A DNA stretch of 64,000 nt from positions 1 through 64,000 of the forward strand of contig NZ_BMRC01000008.1 in NCBI RefSeq assembly GCF_014648435.1. The letters run 5' to 3'. The DNA comes from Nonomuraea spiralis. GTDB lineage: Bacteria; Actinomycetota; Actinomycetes; Streptosporangiales; Streptosporangiaceae. Under the pieces are notes generated by a model, which was given only the letters and a program-made list of their open reading frames with translations, did no database searches and was not told the DNA's origin. A program made the translations under genes and the position numbers. Below, in pieces: positions 33,317 through 41,544 of this stretch; position 1 is the first letter of the stretch, and each line of letters opens with the position of its first letter.

Positions 33317-33658
33317 CCGGTGCCCCCGACGAAAGTCAGGGTGGGGCCTGGTGCAGCAGTCACGGTAGGGCTAGCTCCACCCAAAAGGCGGATACCTCCT
33401 CTCCTGTATCCGGGACGCGCAACCGGTTTGATCGTTGATGTCACACGGAGGTGGCACTCCCGCCCCTGACGAAAGTAGGGGGTGGTGTGTGCCGTTGGTC
33501 CGATGTGCCGTGACCTGCGGAATTTCTACCTTCATGGGGTAGGCGGCCCTGACTCTCCTAGGGGAAGGGCCCGCGTTCGACCGGGGGCATCCCCGATGTT
33601 CCCGGTCCGCTCACGCCGACAGGCTGTGTGAGTGCCCTAACGATCGGAGTCCACGCAA
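33317..33658. promoter_or_regulatory. Intergenic region with GACGAAAGT direct repeats and a GGATAC palindrome
   Basis: Between the divergent kinase and DedA genes. A near-repeat CCCC(T)GACGAAAGT(C)AGGG occurs at about 33324-33341 and 33463-33480. The first copy contains the dyad GAC-GAAA-GTC. Between them, CGGATAC (33389-33395) and GTATCCG (33406-33412) form a perfect 7-bp inverted repeat. These are the kind of sites a NarL-type response regulator would bind, but the binder is not in the window. Confidence 0.45.
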
Positions 33659-34276
33659 ATGTCGCACGCCATTCTCGATCTGGTCCAGCAGGTGATGTCG
33701 TCGCCGTGGTTGTACGTGGCGCTGTTCGCCCTGGCGCTGCTCGACGGATTCTTCCCCGTCGTGCCCGCCGAGACGTCGGTCATCACCGCGGCGGTGTTCG
33801 CCGCCTCCGGCCAGACCAACCTGGCGCTGGTGATCGTGGTCTCGGCGCTGGGCGCGTTCGCGGGTGACCATGTGTCGTACCTGATCGGCAACAAGTCGGC
33901 GAGCCGGCTGCGGGACAAGAAGGCGTTCGTCTGGGCGCGCGGCGCCCTGGCCGAGCGGGGCGGGCTCGTCCTGGTCGTGGCCAGGTACATCCCGGGCGGA
34001 CGGACCGCGACGACCCTGACCATGGGCGCCGTCGGGCATCCGCTGCGCTCGTTCACGTTCTTCGACGCCATCGCGGCGAGCTCGTGGGCGGTGTACTCCG
34101 GGCTGATCGGCTTCTTCGGCGGCATGGCCTTCGAGAACGACCCGATCAAGGGCCTGCTGCTGGGCCTCGGGATCGCGCTGTCCGTCACGGGCCTGGTCGA
34201 GCTGGTCCGGTGGGTCAGGAAGCGGCGCGCCACCCAGCCTTCCCCGGAACGTCTTCCGGTGGACACGTCCGTTTGA
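33659..34276 (+). CDS. DedA family membrane protein
   Basis: 205 residues. 'LLDGFFPVVPAETSVITAAVFAASGQ' matches the conserved acidic E/P motif, and 'ARYIPGGRTATTLTMG' is the DedA/SNARE-associated signature (R-x-x-P-G-x-R). DedA proteins are scramblase- or flippase-like carriers of polyprenyl phosphates and phospholipids. First gene of a plus-strand run leading to the GT4 glycosyltransferase. Confidence 0.88.
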   Translation: MSHAILDLVQQVMSSPWLYVALFALALLDGFFPVVPAETSVITAAVFAASGQTNLALVIVVSALGAFAGDHVSYLIGNKSASRLRDKKAFVWARGALAERGGLVLVVARYIPGGRTATTLTMGAVGHPLRSFTFFDAIAASSWAVYSGLIGFFGGMAFENDPIKGLLLGLGIALSVTGLVELVRWVRKRRATQPSPERLPVDTSV

Positions 34277-34312
34277 CCCTGTCTGGCAACCATCCGTCTG
34301 AAGGGAGTGCGC

Positions 34313-35125
34313 ATGACTGTGCTGGCCGCGGCGATCGCGCTGGTCGGTTCGCTGTTCTTCGCGCTCGGGGCCGCGCTTCAGCAGTTCGAGGCGGCGGGCT
34401 CGGCGAAGCCCGCCCTGCTGACCCTGCTGCGCCGGCCGCGCTGGCTGCTCGGCGGCGTCTCCATCGTGGCGGGCGGCGGCCTGCACATCGTCGCGCTGGG
34501 GCTCGGCCCGCTGACCGTCGTACAGCCGATGGGGGTGGCCAGCCTGCTGTTCGCGCTGCCCATCGCCGCCGCGCTGCACGGCCGCAGGCCCTCCCGCAAG
34601 GAGCTGGCCGCGGCCGGCGTGGTCGCCGCCGGGCTGATCGGCCTGGTGCTGCTGGTGCCCGAGTCCGACGGGCCGACGTCCCTGGCGCCCACGGGCGTGT
34701 TCACCCTGCTCGCCGTGGCCGGTGTCGCGGCGGTGCTGCTGTGGGCGGGCTCCAAGGCGGCCTCCCCCGCCGGCCGGGCCGCGCTGCTGGCGACGGGCTC
34801 CGGCGTCCTGTACGGCGCCACCGCCACGCTCATGCGCGTGCTCGTGGACGGCGGCTGGAACTGGTGGTACCTGCTGGCCCTGCCGGTGCCGCTGCTGCTG
34901 GCGCTCATGATGCTCCAGCGCGCCTACGCCGTCGGCCACTTCGGCGTCTCGTTCGCCTCCTTGCAGATCGCCGACCCGCTCACGGCCGTGGCGTTCGGGG
35001 CCCTGCTGCTCGGCGAGCCGCTGCCGACCGGCCTCGCGCCGATCGCGGCCGCCGCCCTGACCGCGGCCGGCACGGTCGCCCTGGCCCGGACCACCCCGCT
35101 GGAGGCGCGCAACGACGTCGCCTGA
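34313..35125 (+). CDS. EamA/DMT-type ten-helix membrane protein
   Basis: 270 residues from ATG 34313, which has AAGGGAG 5-11 nt upstream; a GTG at 34307 lies inside that ribosome site. About ten short helices in two repeats, with 'LGLGPLTVVQPMGVASLLFALPIAA' near residue 70 and 'SFASLQIADPLTAVAFGALLLGEPLP' near residue 225, the two matching half-repeat motifs of DMT carriers. Similar to actinomycete proteins annotated as DMT or magnesium-type transporters. Substrate unknown. Confidence 0.7.
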   Translation: MTVLAAAIALVGSLFFALGAALQQFEAAGSAKPALLTLLRRPRWLLGGVSIVAGGGLHIVALGLGPLTVVQPMGVASLLFALPIAAALHGRRPSRKELAAAGVVAAGLIGLVLLVPESDGPTSLAPTGVFTLLAVAGVAAVLLWAGSKAASPAGRAALLATGSGVLYGATATLMRVLVDGGWNWWYLLALPVPLLLALMMLQRAYAVGHFGVSFASLQIADPLTAVAFGALLLGEPLPTGLAPIAAAALTAAGTVALARTTPLEARNDVA

Positions 35126-35205
35126 TCACCCCCCTGACCGAAATCCCCTGTTCGTCCATCGGCCCTCCCCCAGCCGTCCCCCCTTGTGAAAGCGGAGTCA
35201 CCGTC

Positions 35206-36417
35206 ATGGCCATGCCCCTGCACAACGTCACCGACCACGCCCAGCTCGCCCCCGCGCCCGAACGCCCCCGCCGCGTCCTGATCTCGACCGACACCTATCC
35301 CCCCGACGTGAACGGCGCCGCCTACTTCACCCACCGCCTGGCCAGCGGCCTGGCCGCGCGCGGCAACGAGGTGCACGTGGTGTGCCAGTCGGAGTCCGGC
35401 CCGGCCAGCGCCGACGTGCTGGACGGCGTGATCGTCCACCGGCTGCGCTCGGCCCCGCTGCTGGTGCACCCGACCATGCGGGTCACCGTGCCGACCAGGC
35501 TCGACCGGCTGGTCGCCGACATCGACCCGGACGTGCTGCACACCCAGGGCCACTTCGTCGTCGGCCGGGCCGCCATCGCCGCCGCCCGCCGCCGGGGTGT
35601 GCCGGTCGTGGCCACGAACCACTTCATGCCCGACAACCTCTTCCAGTTCGGGCACGTCCCCGAAGCGCTGCGGACCGGGGCGGGCCGACTGGCCTGGCGC
35701 GACTTCAGCCGCGTCTTCAAGCGCGCCGACCACATCACCACGCCGACCCCGCTGGCCGCCAAGCTCCTGGCCGACCAGGGCTTCTCCCGCGAGGTCGAGG
35801 CCGTCTCGTGCGGCATCGACCTGACCAGGTTCCACCCGCACGCCGAGCCCAAGTCGTGGGCGCGCCGCCGGTTCGCGCTGCCCGACCGGCCGACCATCCT
35901 CTTCGTGGGCCGCCTGGACGAGGAGAAGCACCTCGACGAGCTGATCCGCGCGCTGCCGCTCGTGCTCAACGAGACCGACGCGCAGGTGGCGTTCGTGGGC
36001 CGCGGCAACCAGCGGATGGAGCTGGAGAAGCTGGCCAAGCGCATCGGGGTGGGCGAGCGGGTGTTCTTCGTCGGGTTCGTGCCGGACGAGAGCATGCCGC
36101 AGGCGTTCGCCGCCGCCGACGTGTTCGCCATGCCGGGCGTCGCCGAGTTGCAGAGCATCGCCACGCTGGAGGCCATGGCGACCGGGCTGCCGGTCGTGGC
36201 CGCCGACGCGATGGCGCTGCCGCACCTGGTGGACGGCAACGGCTACCTCTACCAGCCGGGCGACGTGGTCTCGCTGGCCAGGCACCTGACCGGCATTCTC
36301 ACCGACGACGACCTGCGCACCCGGCTCGGCAGGACCAGCCGTGAGCTGGCGCTCACCCACGACGACCAGACGTCCCTCGCCCGCTTCGAGCAGATCTACG
36401 ACGAGGTGGCCCGATGA
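35206..36417 (+). CDS. GT4 family glycosyltransferase (PimB/MgtA-like)
   Basis: 403 residues. The N-terminal Rossmann domain has 'LISTDTYPPDVNGAAYFTHRLASGLAARGNEVHVV'; the C-terminal domain has 'ILFVGRLDEEKHLDELIRALP' and the nucleotide-sugar acidic motif region 'FAMPGVAELQSIATLEAMATGLPVVAADAMALPHLV'. The layout matches GDP-mannose-dependent enzymes of phosphatidylinositol mannoside or glycolipid synthesis. Its ATG at 35206 has GGAG 8 nt upstream. It is coupled to the DUF998 gene by ATGA and follows DedA and EamA-like membrane proteins, which suggests envelope lipid or glycan synthesis. Confidence 0.88.
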   Translation: MAMPLHNVTDHAQLAPAPERPRRVLISTDTYPPDVNGAAYFTHRLASGLAARGNEVHVVCQSESGPASADVLDGVIVHRLRSAPLLVHPTMRVTVPTRLDRLVADIDPDVLHTQGHFVVGRAAIAAARRRGVPVVATNHFMPDNLFQFGHVPEALRTGAGRLAWRDFSRVFKRADHITTPTPLAAKLLADQGFSREVEAVSCGIDLTRFHPHAEPKSWARRRFALPDRPTILFVGRLDEEKHLDELIRALPLVLNETDAQVAFVGRGNQRMELEKLAKRIGVGERVFFVGFVPDESMPQAFAAADVFAMPGVAELQSIATLEAMATGLPVVAADAMALPHLVDGNGYLYQPGDVVSLARHLTGILTDDDLRTRLGRTSRELALTHDDQTSLARFEQIYDEVAR

Positions 36418-37097
36418 CCTGGCGTGCCGTGCTCGGTCCCGTGGCCGGAGCCGTGACGGCGGTGGCCGCCCTCGGCTACGCGCAGGCGACCCTGCCCGCG
36501 CAGCCGCTGATCAGCGACTACGCGCTCGTGCCCGGCGGCATGCTGCCCGTACTGGTCGGGACGCTCGCGCTGGCCGCGGCCTGCCTGTCGCTGGCGTACG
36601 GGCTGGCCGCGCGCGAGCCGGCGCGCACCGCCGCCACCCGCGTGTTGCTGCTGGCGGGCGCCGCCGGGCTGATGCTGAGCGCGATCTTCCCCACCGATCC
36701 CGGCATGTCGGACGTCAGCACCCTCACCGGCGAGATCCACCGCTGGTCGGCGGCCGTGGTCTTCACCGCGCTGCCGGTCGCCGGCTGGACCCTGACCAGG
36801 GGACGGGCCGCGGCCCCGCGCTGGAGCGCGGTCAAGGCGCTGAGCGTGACCTCCGGGCTGACGCTGGCGGCGTACCTGGCCGCGCACCCGGCCGCCCTCA
36901 CCTCCTCGCTGATCGACGGCGAGACCTATTACGGACTGCTCGAACGAGGGGTGGTGCTGGCCGAGATCGTGCTCGTCGTGGCCATGGCGCTGGCCTCCGT
37001 ACCGCGCCGCGCCGCCGCGCGGGTCCAGGGAACGCGGGCCACCGGGGCGCCCGCGCAGCCCGCGCAGCCCGAGAGCCCGCAGCGGCTGGCCGCGTGA
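36414..37097 (+). CDS. DUF998 membrane protein
   Basis: 227 residues with six hydrophobic helices. 'LISDYALVPGGMLP', 'LSAIFPTDPG' and 'GEIHRWSAAVVFTALPVAGW' (a conserved His in a helix) mark the DUF998 fold, related to frag1/CD20-like membrane proteins. It overlaps the glycosyltransferase by 4 bp. Function unknown; the coupling suggests it acts with that enzyme at the membrane. Confidence 0.78.
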   Translation: MTWRAVLGPVAGAVTAVAALGYAQATLPAQPLISDYALVPGGMLPVLVGTLALAAACLSLAYGLAAREPARTAATRVLLLAGAAGLMLSAIFPTDPGMSDVSTLTGEIHRWSAAVVFTALPVAGWTLTRGRAAAPRWSAVKALSVTSGLTLAAYLAAHPAALTSSLIDGETYYGLLERGVVLAEIVLVVAMALASVPRRAAARVQGTRATGAPAQPAQPESPQRLAA

Positions 37098-37156
37098 CCG
37101 GGCGACACGACCACACTTCGTCCCCCGTCGAACGATCCGCGACCTAGCGTGAACCC

Positions 37157-37912
37157 ATGCTCATCACCCACCACGCCGAAGCCAGGGCGGTGCTCTCCGA
37201 CAGCCGGTACGTGCCGCCCCCCGTCCCGCAGGACGGCGAGCCGGGGACGCTCGCCTGGCTGCGGGCCCAGGTCTCGCGCTTCAGCACCGGCGACACGCAC
37301 GCCGAACGCCGCCGCCTGGTCGTCGAGCGCCTGTCCGCGCTGGACCCGGCCGCGCTGCGGACGGCTGCCAGGACCGCGACCGAGGAACGCGGCGGCGACT
37401 GGCGCGGCGTGCCCACGGCCGTGCTCGGGGCCGCGCTCGGCGTACGGGACACCTCCGCCGTACCGGCGGCCGCGAGCGGTTACCTGTCGGGTGAGGGAGG
37501 CCCGCAGGCCGACGCCGCCGTCGCCGAGCTGGTGGAACTGACCGACCTGCCGGCCGTCACGCTGCTGCTCCAGGGCCACGCGGCCACCGAGGCGCTGATC
37601 GAGAACGCGCTCGCCCACGCGCGCCCGGGTGACGACCCCGAGGCGGTGCTGCACGAGACGCTCAGGCAGGACCCGCCGCTCAAGGCCGGCCGCAGGCTCG
37701 ACACCAGGACCGGCGAAGAGGTCACGATCGACCTGGTCGCGGCCAATCGCGATCCCGAGGTGTTCCCCGACCCGGCCCGCTTCGACGTCACCCGCGGCCC
37801 GGCCCCCCACCTGACCTTCGGGGACGGCCTGCGCCCCTGCCCCGCCCCCGCCCACGCGCTCGCACTGGCCGCGGGCGTGCTCGACGCGCTCCTCGGAGGG
37901 ACCGGCCGATGA
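37157..37912 (+). CDS. Miniature cytochrome P450-like protein
   Basis: 251 residues, against about 400 for bacterial P450s. Recognisable parts: the C-helix region 'STGDTHAERRRLVVERL', a shortened I-helix 'VTLLLQGHAATEALIENAL', the K-helix E-x-x-R in 'VLHETLRQDPP', 'VAANRDPEVFPDPARFDVTRG' and the heme loop 'HLTFGDGLRPCPAP' with Cys228 as the thiolate ligand. It keeps heme-binding and K-helix signatures but lacks most of the B-C and F-G substrate region. It overlaps the next gene by 4 bp. Either a compact heme protein with a new job or a degrading P450; the intact frame and coupling favour the first. Confidence 0.7.
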   Translation: MLITHHAEARAVLSDSRYVPPPVPQDGEPGTLAWLRAQVSRFSTGDTHAERRRLVVERLSALDPAALRTAARTATEERGGDWRGVPTAVLGAALGVRDTSAVPAAASGYLSGEGGPQADAAVAELVELTDLPAVTLLLQGHAATEALIENALAHARPGDDPEAVLHETLRQDPPLKAGRRLDTRTGEEVTIDLVAANRDPEVFPDPARFDVTRGPAPHLTFGDGLRPCPAPAHALALAAGVLDALLGGTGR

Positions 37913-38655
37913 ACTTCCACGACCTGCACCGGCCGGGCGACCCGCTGCTGCTGCCCAACGCCTGGGACTACGGCTCGGCCGCGTTCCTCGCCGCGCACGG
38001 TTTCCCGGCGATCGGCACGACCAGCCTCGGCGTGTCCGCCGTGCACGGCAAACCGGACGCCGCCGGCGCGACGAAGGCCGAGACGATCGAGCTGGCCGAG
38101 ACGGTCAAGGATCTGGGCGTGCTGGTCACGGTGGACATCGAGGGCGGGTTCAGCGACGACCCGGCCGAGGTGTCGGACCTGGTGGCGGGCCTGGCCGCGC
38201 TCGGGGTGGCGGGCGTCAACCTGGAGGACGGCCGTCCCGACGGCACGCTGCGCCCGGTCGGGCTGCACCGGCGGATCATCGAGGCGGCCAAGGGCCATGG
38301 CGTGTTCGTCAACGCCCGTACCGACACCCACTGGCTCGGGACCGGCGACTGGCGGGAACGGGTGGACGCCTACGGGGAGGCCGACGGCATCTTCGTCCCC
38401 GGGTTGTCGGACCTGGCGGAGATCGCCGAGGTGGTCGCGCGTACGCCGCTGCCGGTCAACGTGCTCTACCAGCCGGCCGGGCCCACGCTCGACCAGCTCG
38501 CCGGGGCCGGGGTCGCGCGGGTGAGCACCGGCTCGCTGCTCTACCGCGCGGCCCTCCAGGGTGCCCTGGCCGCCGTGCTGAGCGCGCAGGGCAAGGAGGC
38601 CCCGGCGCTGCCGACGTACGGAGAAATCACCGCGATCCTCCCGGAGACCCGATAA
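37909..38655 (+). CDS. Isocitrate lyase / PEP mutase family enzyme
   Basis: 248 residues. The TIM barrel starts with 'LLLPNAWDYGSAAFLAAHGFPAIGTTSLGVS'. 'VTVDIEGGFSDDP' holds the Mg-binding acidic residues and 'GVNLEDGRPDGTLRPV' the next conserved strand. Family members cleave or form C-C or C-P bonds (isocitrate, methylisocitrate, oxaloacetate, phosphonopyruvate). The KKCGH signature of true isocitrate lyase is not seen. Coupled to the mini-P450 by ATGA; the next regulator gene starts 8 bp later. Confidence 0.85.
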   Translation: MNFHDLHRPGDPLLLPNAWDYGSAAFLAAHGFPAIGTTSLGVSAVHGKPDAAGATKAETIELAETVKDLGVLVTVDIEGGFSDDPAEVSDLVAGLAALGVAGVNLEDGRPDGTLRPVGLHRRIIEAAKGHGVFVNARTDTHWLGTGDWRERVDAYGEADGIFVPGLSDLAEIAEVVARTPLPVNVLYQPAGPTLDQLAGAGVARVSTGSLLYRAALQGALAAVLSAQGKEAPALPTYGEITAILPETR

Positions 38656-38662
38656 TCAGGGC

Positions 38663-41509
38663 ATGCGCTTCGAGATCCTCGGTCCCACCAGCGCGCTGGA
38701 CGAGGACGGCGCACCGGTGGCGCTCGGCGGGCCGCGGGTGCGCGCCCTGCTCACCCTGCTGGCCCTGCACGCCGGCCGCGTGGTCGGCGCCGACCAGCTC
38801 GTGGACGGCCTGTACGGCCCCCACCCGCCGGACGGCGTGGCCAACGCGCTGCAGTCCCAGGTCTCCAGGCTGCGCCGGGCGCTCGGCCGGGACCTGGTCG
38901 AGTTCCACCCGGCGGGCTACCGCCTGGTCGCCGACCCGCAGGACGTGGACGCGCGCAGGTTCGAGCTCCTGGCCGCGGCCGGGCGGCGGGCGCTGGCGGA
39001 TGGGGACGCCGGACGGGCGGCGGCGCTGCTGGGCGAGGCGCTGGAGTTGTGGCGGGGCGCGCCGCTCGCCGACGCGCCGCACGCCGGGTCCGCCGCGGCC
39101 GGACTGGAGGAGCTGCGGCTGGCGGCCACCGAGGACCGCATCCAGGCCGACCTGGAACTCGGCCGGCACCGCGACCTGGTCGCCGAGCTGCGCCGGCTCA
39201 CCGCCGCCCATCCGCTGCGCGAACGCCTGCGCGCCCAGCTCATGCGCGCCCTGTACGGCAGCGGCCGGCAGGCCGAGGCCCTGGCCGTCTACGGCGAGGC
39301 GCGGCGGCAGCTCGACCACGAGCTGGGCGTCGAGCCGGGCGCCGAACTGGCCGCCGCCCACCTGGCCGTGCTCCGCGCCGACCCGGCCCTCGGCGAGGCG
39401 GCCGGGACGACCCCGCCGGCGAAAGCAGTGGGGGCGACCGGCGGGCAGCCGGGGCTCAAGCAGGGATTGCGGGCGCAGCTCACCAGTTTCGTGGGCCGGG
39501 CCGAGGAGCTGGCGCAGGTGGGCGCGCGGCTGCGGGGCAGCAGGCTCGTCACGCTGATCGGGCCGGGCGGCGCGGGCAAGACCAGGCTCGCCCAGGAGGC
39601 GGCCGGCCAGGAGCCGGGCGACGTGTGCTTCGTGCCCCTCGCCCCGGTGGCCGACGCGGCGGGCCTGCCCGGCGCGGTGCTGGTCGCACTCGACATCCGC
39701 GACGCCCTGCTGCACGCGCCCCAGCGGCCCGCGCTCGACCCCGTCACCCGGCTGGGCACCGTGCTGGCCGAACGCGACCTGCTGCTCGTCCTGGACAACT
39801 GCGAGCATCTGGTCGGCGCCGCGGCCGACCTCGCCGACACGCTGCTGGCCTCCTGCCCGGGGCTGCGGGTGCTGGCCACGAGCCGCGAGGCGCTGGGCAT
39901 CACCGGGGAGTCGATCCTGCCGGTGTCCCCGCTGCGCCTGCCGCCGCCCGAGCCGGACGACCCGCTGGCGTACGCGGCCGTGCGGCTGTTCGCCGACCGG
40001 GCCGCCGCCGTCCGGCCCGGCTTCGCCGTGGAGGCCGGCAACGCCGCGCAGGTGGTACGCATCTGCCGGGCGCTCGACGGGCTGCCGCTGGCCATCGAGC
40101 TGGCCGCGGCCCGCCTCCGTACGCTGTCGGTCGCCGACGTCGCGGCCCGCCTGGACGACCGGTTCCGGCTGCTGACCCGCGGCAGCCGTACGGCGTTGCC
40201 CCGGCACCAGACGCTCCACGCGGTCGTGGCGTGGAGCTGGGACCTGCTGGACGACGGCGAGCAGCGCCTGGCCAGACGCCTGAGCGTGTTCGTGGGCGGC
40301 GCCACGCCTCGGGCGGCCGAGCGGGTGTGCGGGCTGCCGGAGGAGGTGCTGTTCTCGCTGGCGGAGAAGTCGCTGGTGGAGCACGTCGGCGGCCGGTACC
40401 GCATGCTCGACACGATCCGGGAGTTCTGCGCCGAACGCCTGGCCGAGTCCGGCGAGACCACCGCGGTCCGGGACGCCCACACCGCCTACTACCTCGACCT
40501 GGTCCTGACCGCCGACCCGCTGCTGCGGACCGGTGACCAGCTCGACTGGCTGGCCCGGCTGGACGCCGAGAGCGACGACCTCGACGCCGCCGTACGCTGG
40601 GCGACCGAGTCCGGGCAGCTGGAGACCGGCCTGCTGCTGCTGGCGCACAGCTCCTGCTACTGGTGGATGCGCGGCCACCGCGGCACCAGCGCGAACCTGG
40701 CCGCCGGGCTGCTGGCCAGGACCGGCGGCGCCTGCCCTACCGGCATGGAGGAGGAGTACGTCATGTGCGTGCTCGTCAGCGCGTGGACGGGCGTGGCCGA
40801 CGAGGAGCTGCGCGAACGGCTGGCGGAGGTGCGCGAGCTGCTGCCGGTGACCCACCTGCCGGAGCGGGTGGAGTTCCTGATGATGATGCGCTCGATGTTC
40901 ACCGGGCCGCCGGGCGACGTCGAGGAGATCTACCACGAGCTGCTGGAGCACGTCGACGGCCTCCCGCCCTGGCAGCGGGCGTTGTCGTACAGCGGGGCGG
41001 GGTTCGTGCTGCAGATCCTGGGCCGGGTCGAGGAGTCGGTGGCCTCCTTCCGGCGCAGTCTGGCCACGTTCCGGGAGATCGGCGAGCGGTGGGGGGCGGT
41101 GCTGGTGTTGTCGGGGCTCGGCTCGCTGGCCTCCGAGCAGGGCGACTACGCGGCCGCGTACGCGCTGTCGGACGAGGCGCTGACGGTGGCCCGCGAGCTC
41201 GGCGTACGGGCGGAGATGGCCGAGGCCCTGTGCCGGCGCGCCGAGGCGCTGCTCGGCATGGGTGAGCCGCTGGGCGCGCGGGCCGACTACGAGGAGGCGG
41301 CCGAGCTGGCCCGCCGGGTGGGTTCCATGGACATGCTGGCCTGGGCGCACCTCGGGCTGGCCGAGGTGGCACTGGCGGAGGGCGAACGCGACGTCGCGCT
41401 GTCCCTGCTGGCCCAGGCCCGCGCGGAGTGCCCCGACGACTGGTACAGCACCGAGGACATCCGCAAGCGCATCGACGCCACCCGCGACAGGGCGGTCAGC
41501 GGACGGTAG
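38663..41509 (+). CDS. SARP/AfsR-type regulator (OmpR-like DNA-binding + BTAD + NB-ARC + TPR), second copy
   Basis: 948 residues. DNA-binding domain 1-90 ('LLTLLALHAGRVVGADQLVDGLYGPHPP'), BTAD about 92-240 ('RRQLDHELGVEPGAELAAAH'), NB-ARC with 'VTLIGPGGAGKTRLA' and 'LLLVLDNCEHLVGAAADLADTLL', then TPR repeats to the end. It lies close behind the P450-like and PEP-mutase-like genes and just before an MFS exporter, so it may control that group. It shares layout and motifs with the SARP at 23979-27140, including 'SRTALPRHQTL'. Confidence 0.88.
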   Translation: MRFEILGPTSALDEDGAPVALGGPRVRALLTLLALHAGRVVGADQLVDGLYGPHPPDGVANALQSQVSRLRRALGRDLVEFHPAGYRLVADPQDVDARRFELLAAAGRRALADGDAGRAAALLGEALELWRGAPLADAPHAGSAAAGLEELRLAATEDRIQADLELGRHRDLVAELRRLTAAHPLRERLRAQLMRALYGSGRQAEALAVYGEARRQLDHELGVEPGAELAAAHLAVLRADPALGEAAGTTPPAKAVGATGGQPGLKQGLRAQLTSFVGRAEELAQVGARLRGSRLVTLIGPGGAGKTRLAQEAAGQEPGDVCFVPLAPVADAAGLPGAVLVALDIRDALLHAPQRPALDPVTRLGTVLAERDLLLVLDNCEHLVGAAADLADTLLASCPGLRVLATSREALGITGESILPVSPLRLPPPEPDDPLAYAAVRLFADRAAAVRPGFAVEAGNAAQVVRICRALDGLPLAIELAAARLRTLSVADVAARLDDRFRLLTRGSRTALPRHQTLHAVVAWSWDLLDDGEQRLARRLSVFVGGATPRAAERVCGLPEEVLFSLAEKSLVEHVGGRYRMLDTIREFCAERLAESGETTAVRDAHTAYYLDLVLTADPLLRTGDQLDWLARLDAESDDLDAAVRWATESGQLETGLLLLAHSSCYWWMRGHRGTSANLAAGLLARTGGACPTGMEEEYVMCVLVSAWTGVADEELRERLAEVRELLPVTHLPERVEFLMMMRSMFTGPPGDVEEIYHELLEHVDGLPPWQRALSYSGAGFVLQILGRVEESVASFRRSLATFREIGERWGAVLVLSGLGSLASEQGDYAAAYALSDEALTVARELGVRAEMAEALCRRAEALLGMGEPLGARADYEEAAELARRVGSMDMLAWAHLGLAEVALAEGERDVALSLLAQARAECPDDWYSTEDIRKRIDATRDRAVSGR

Positions 41510-41544
41510 GCGCGCCGTCAGCCACCCCCGCGACCGTGGACGGC

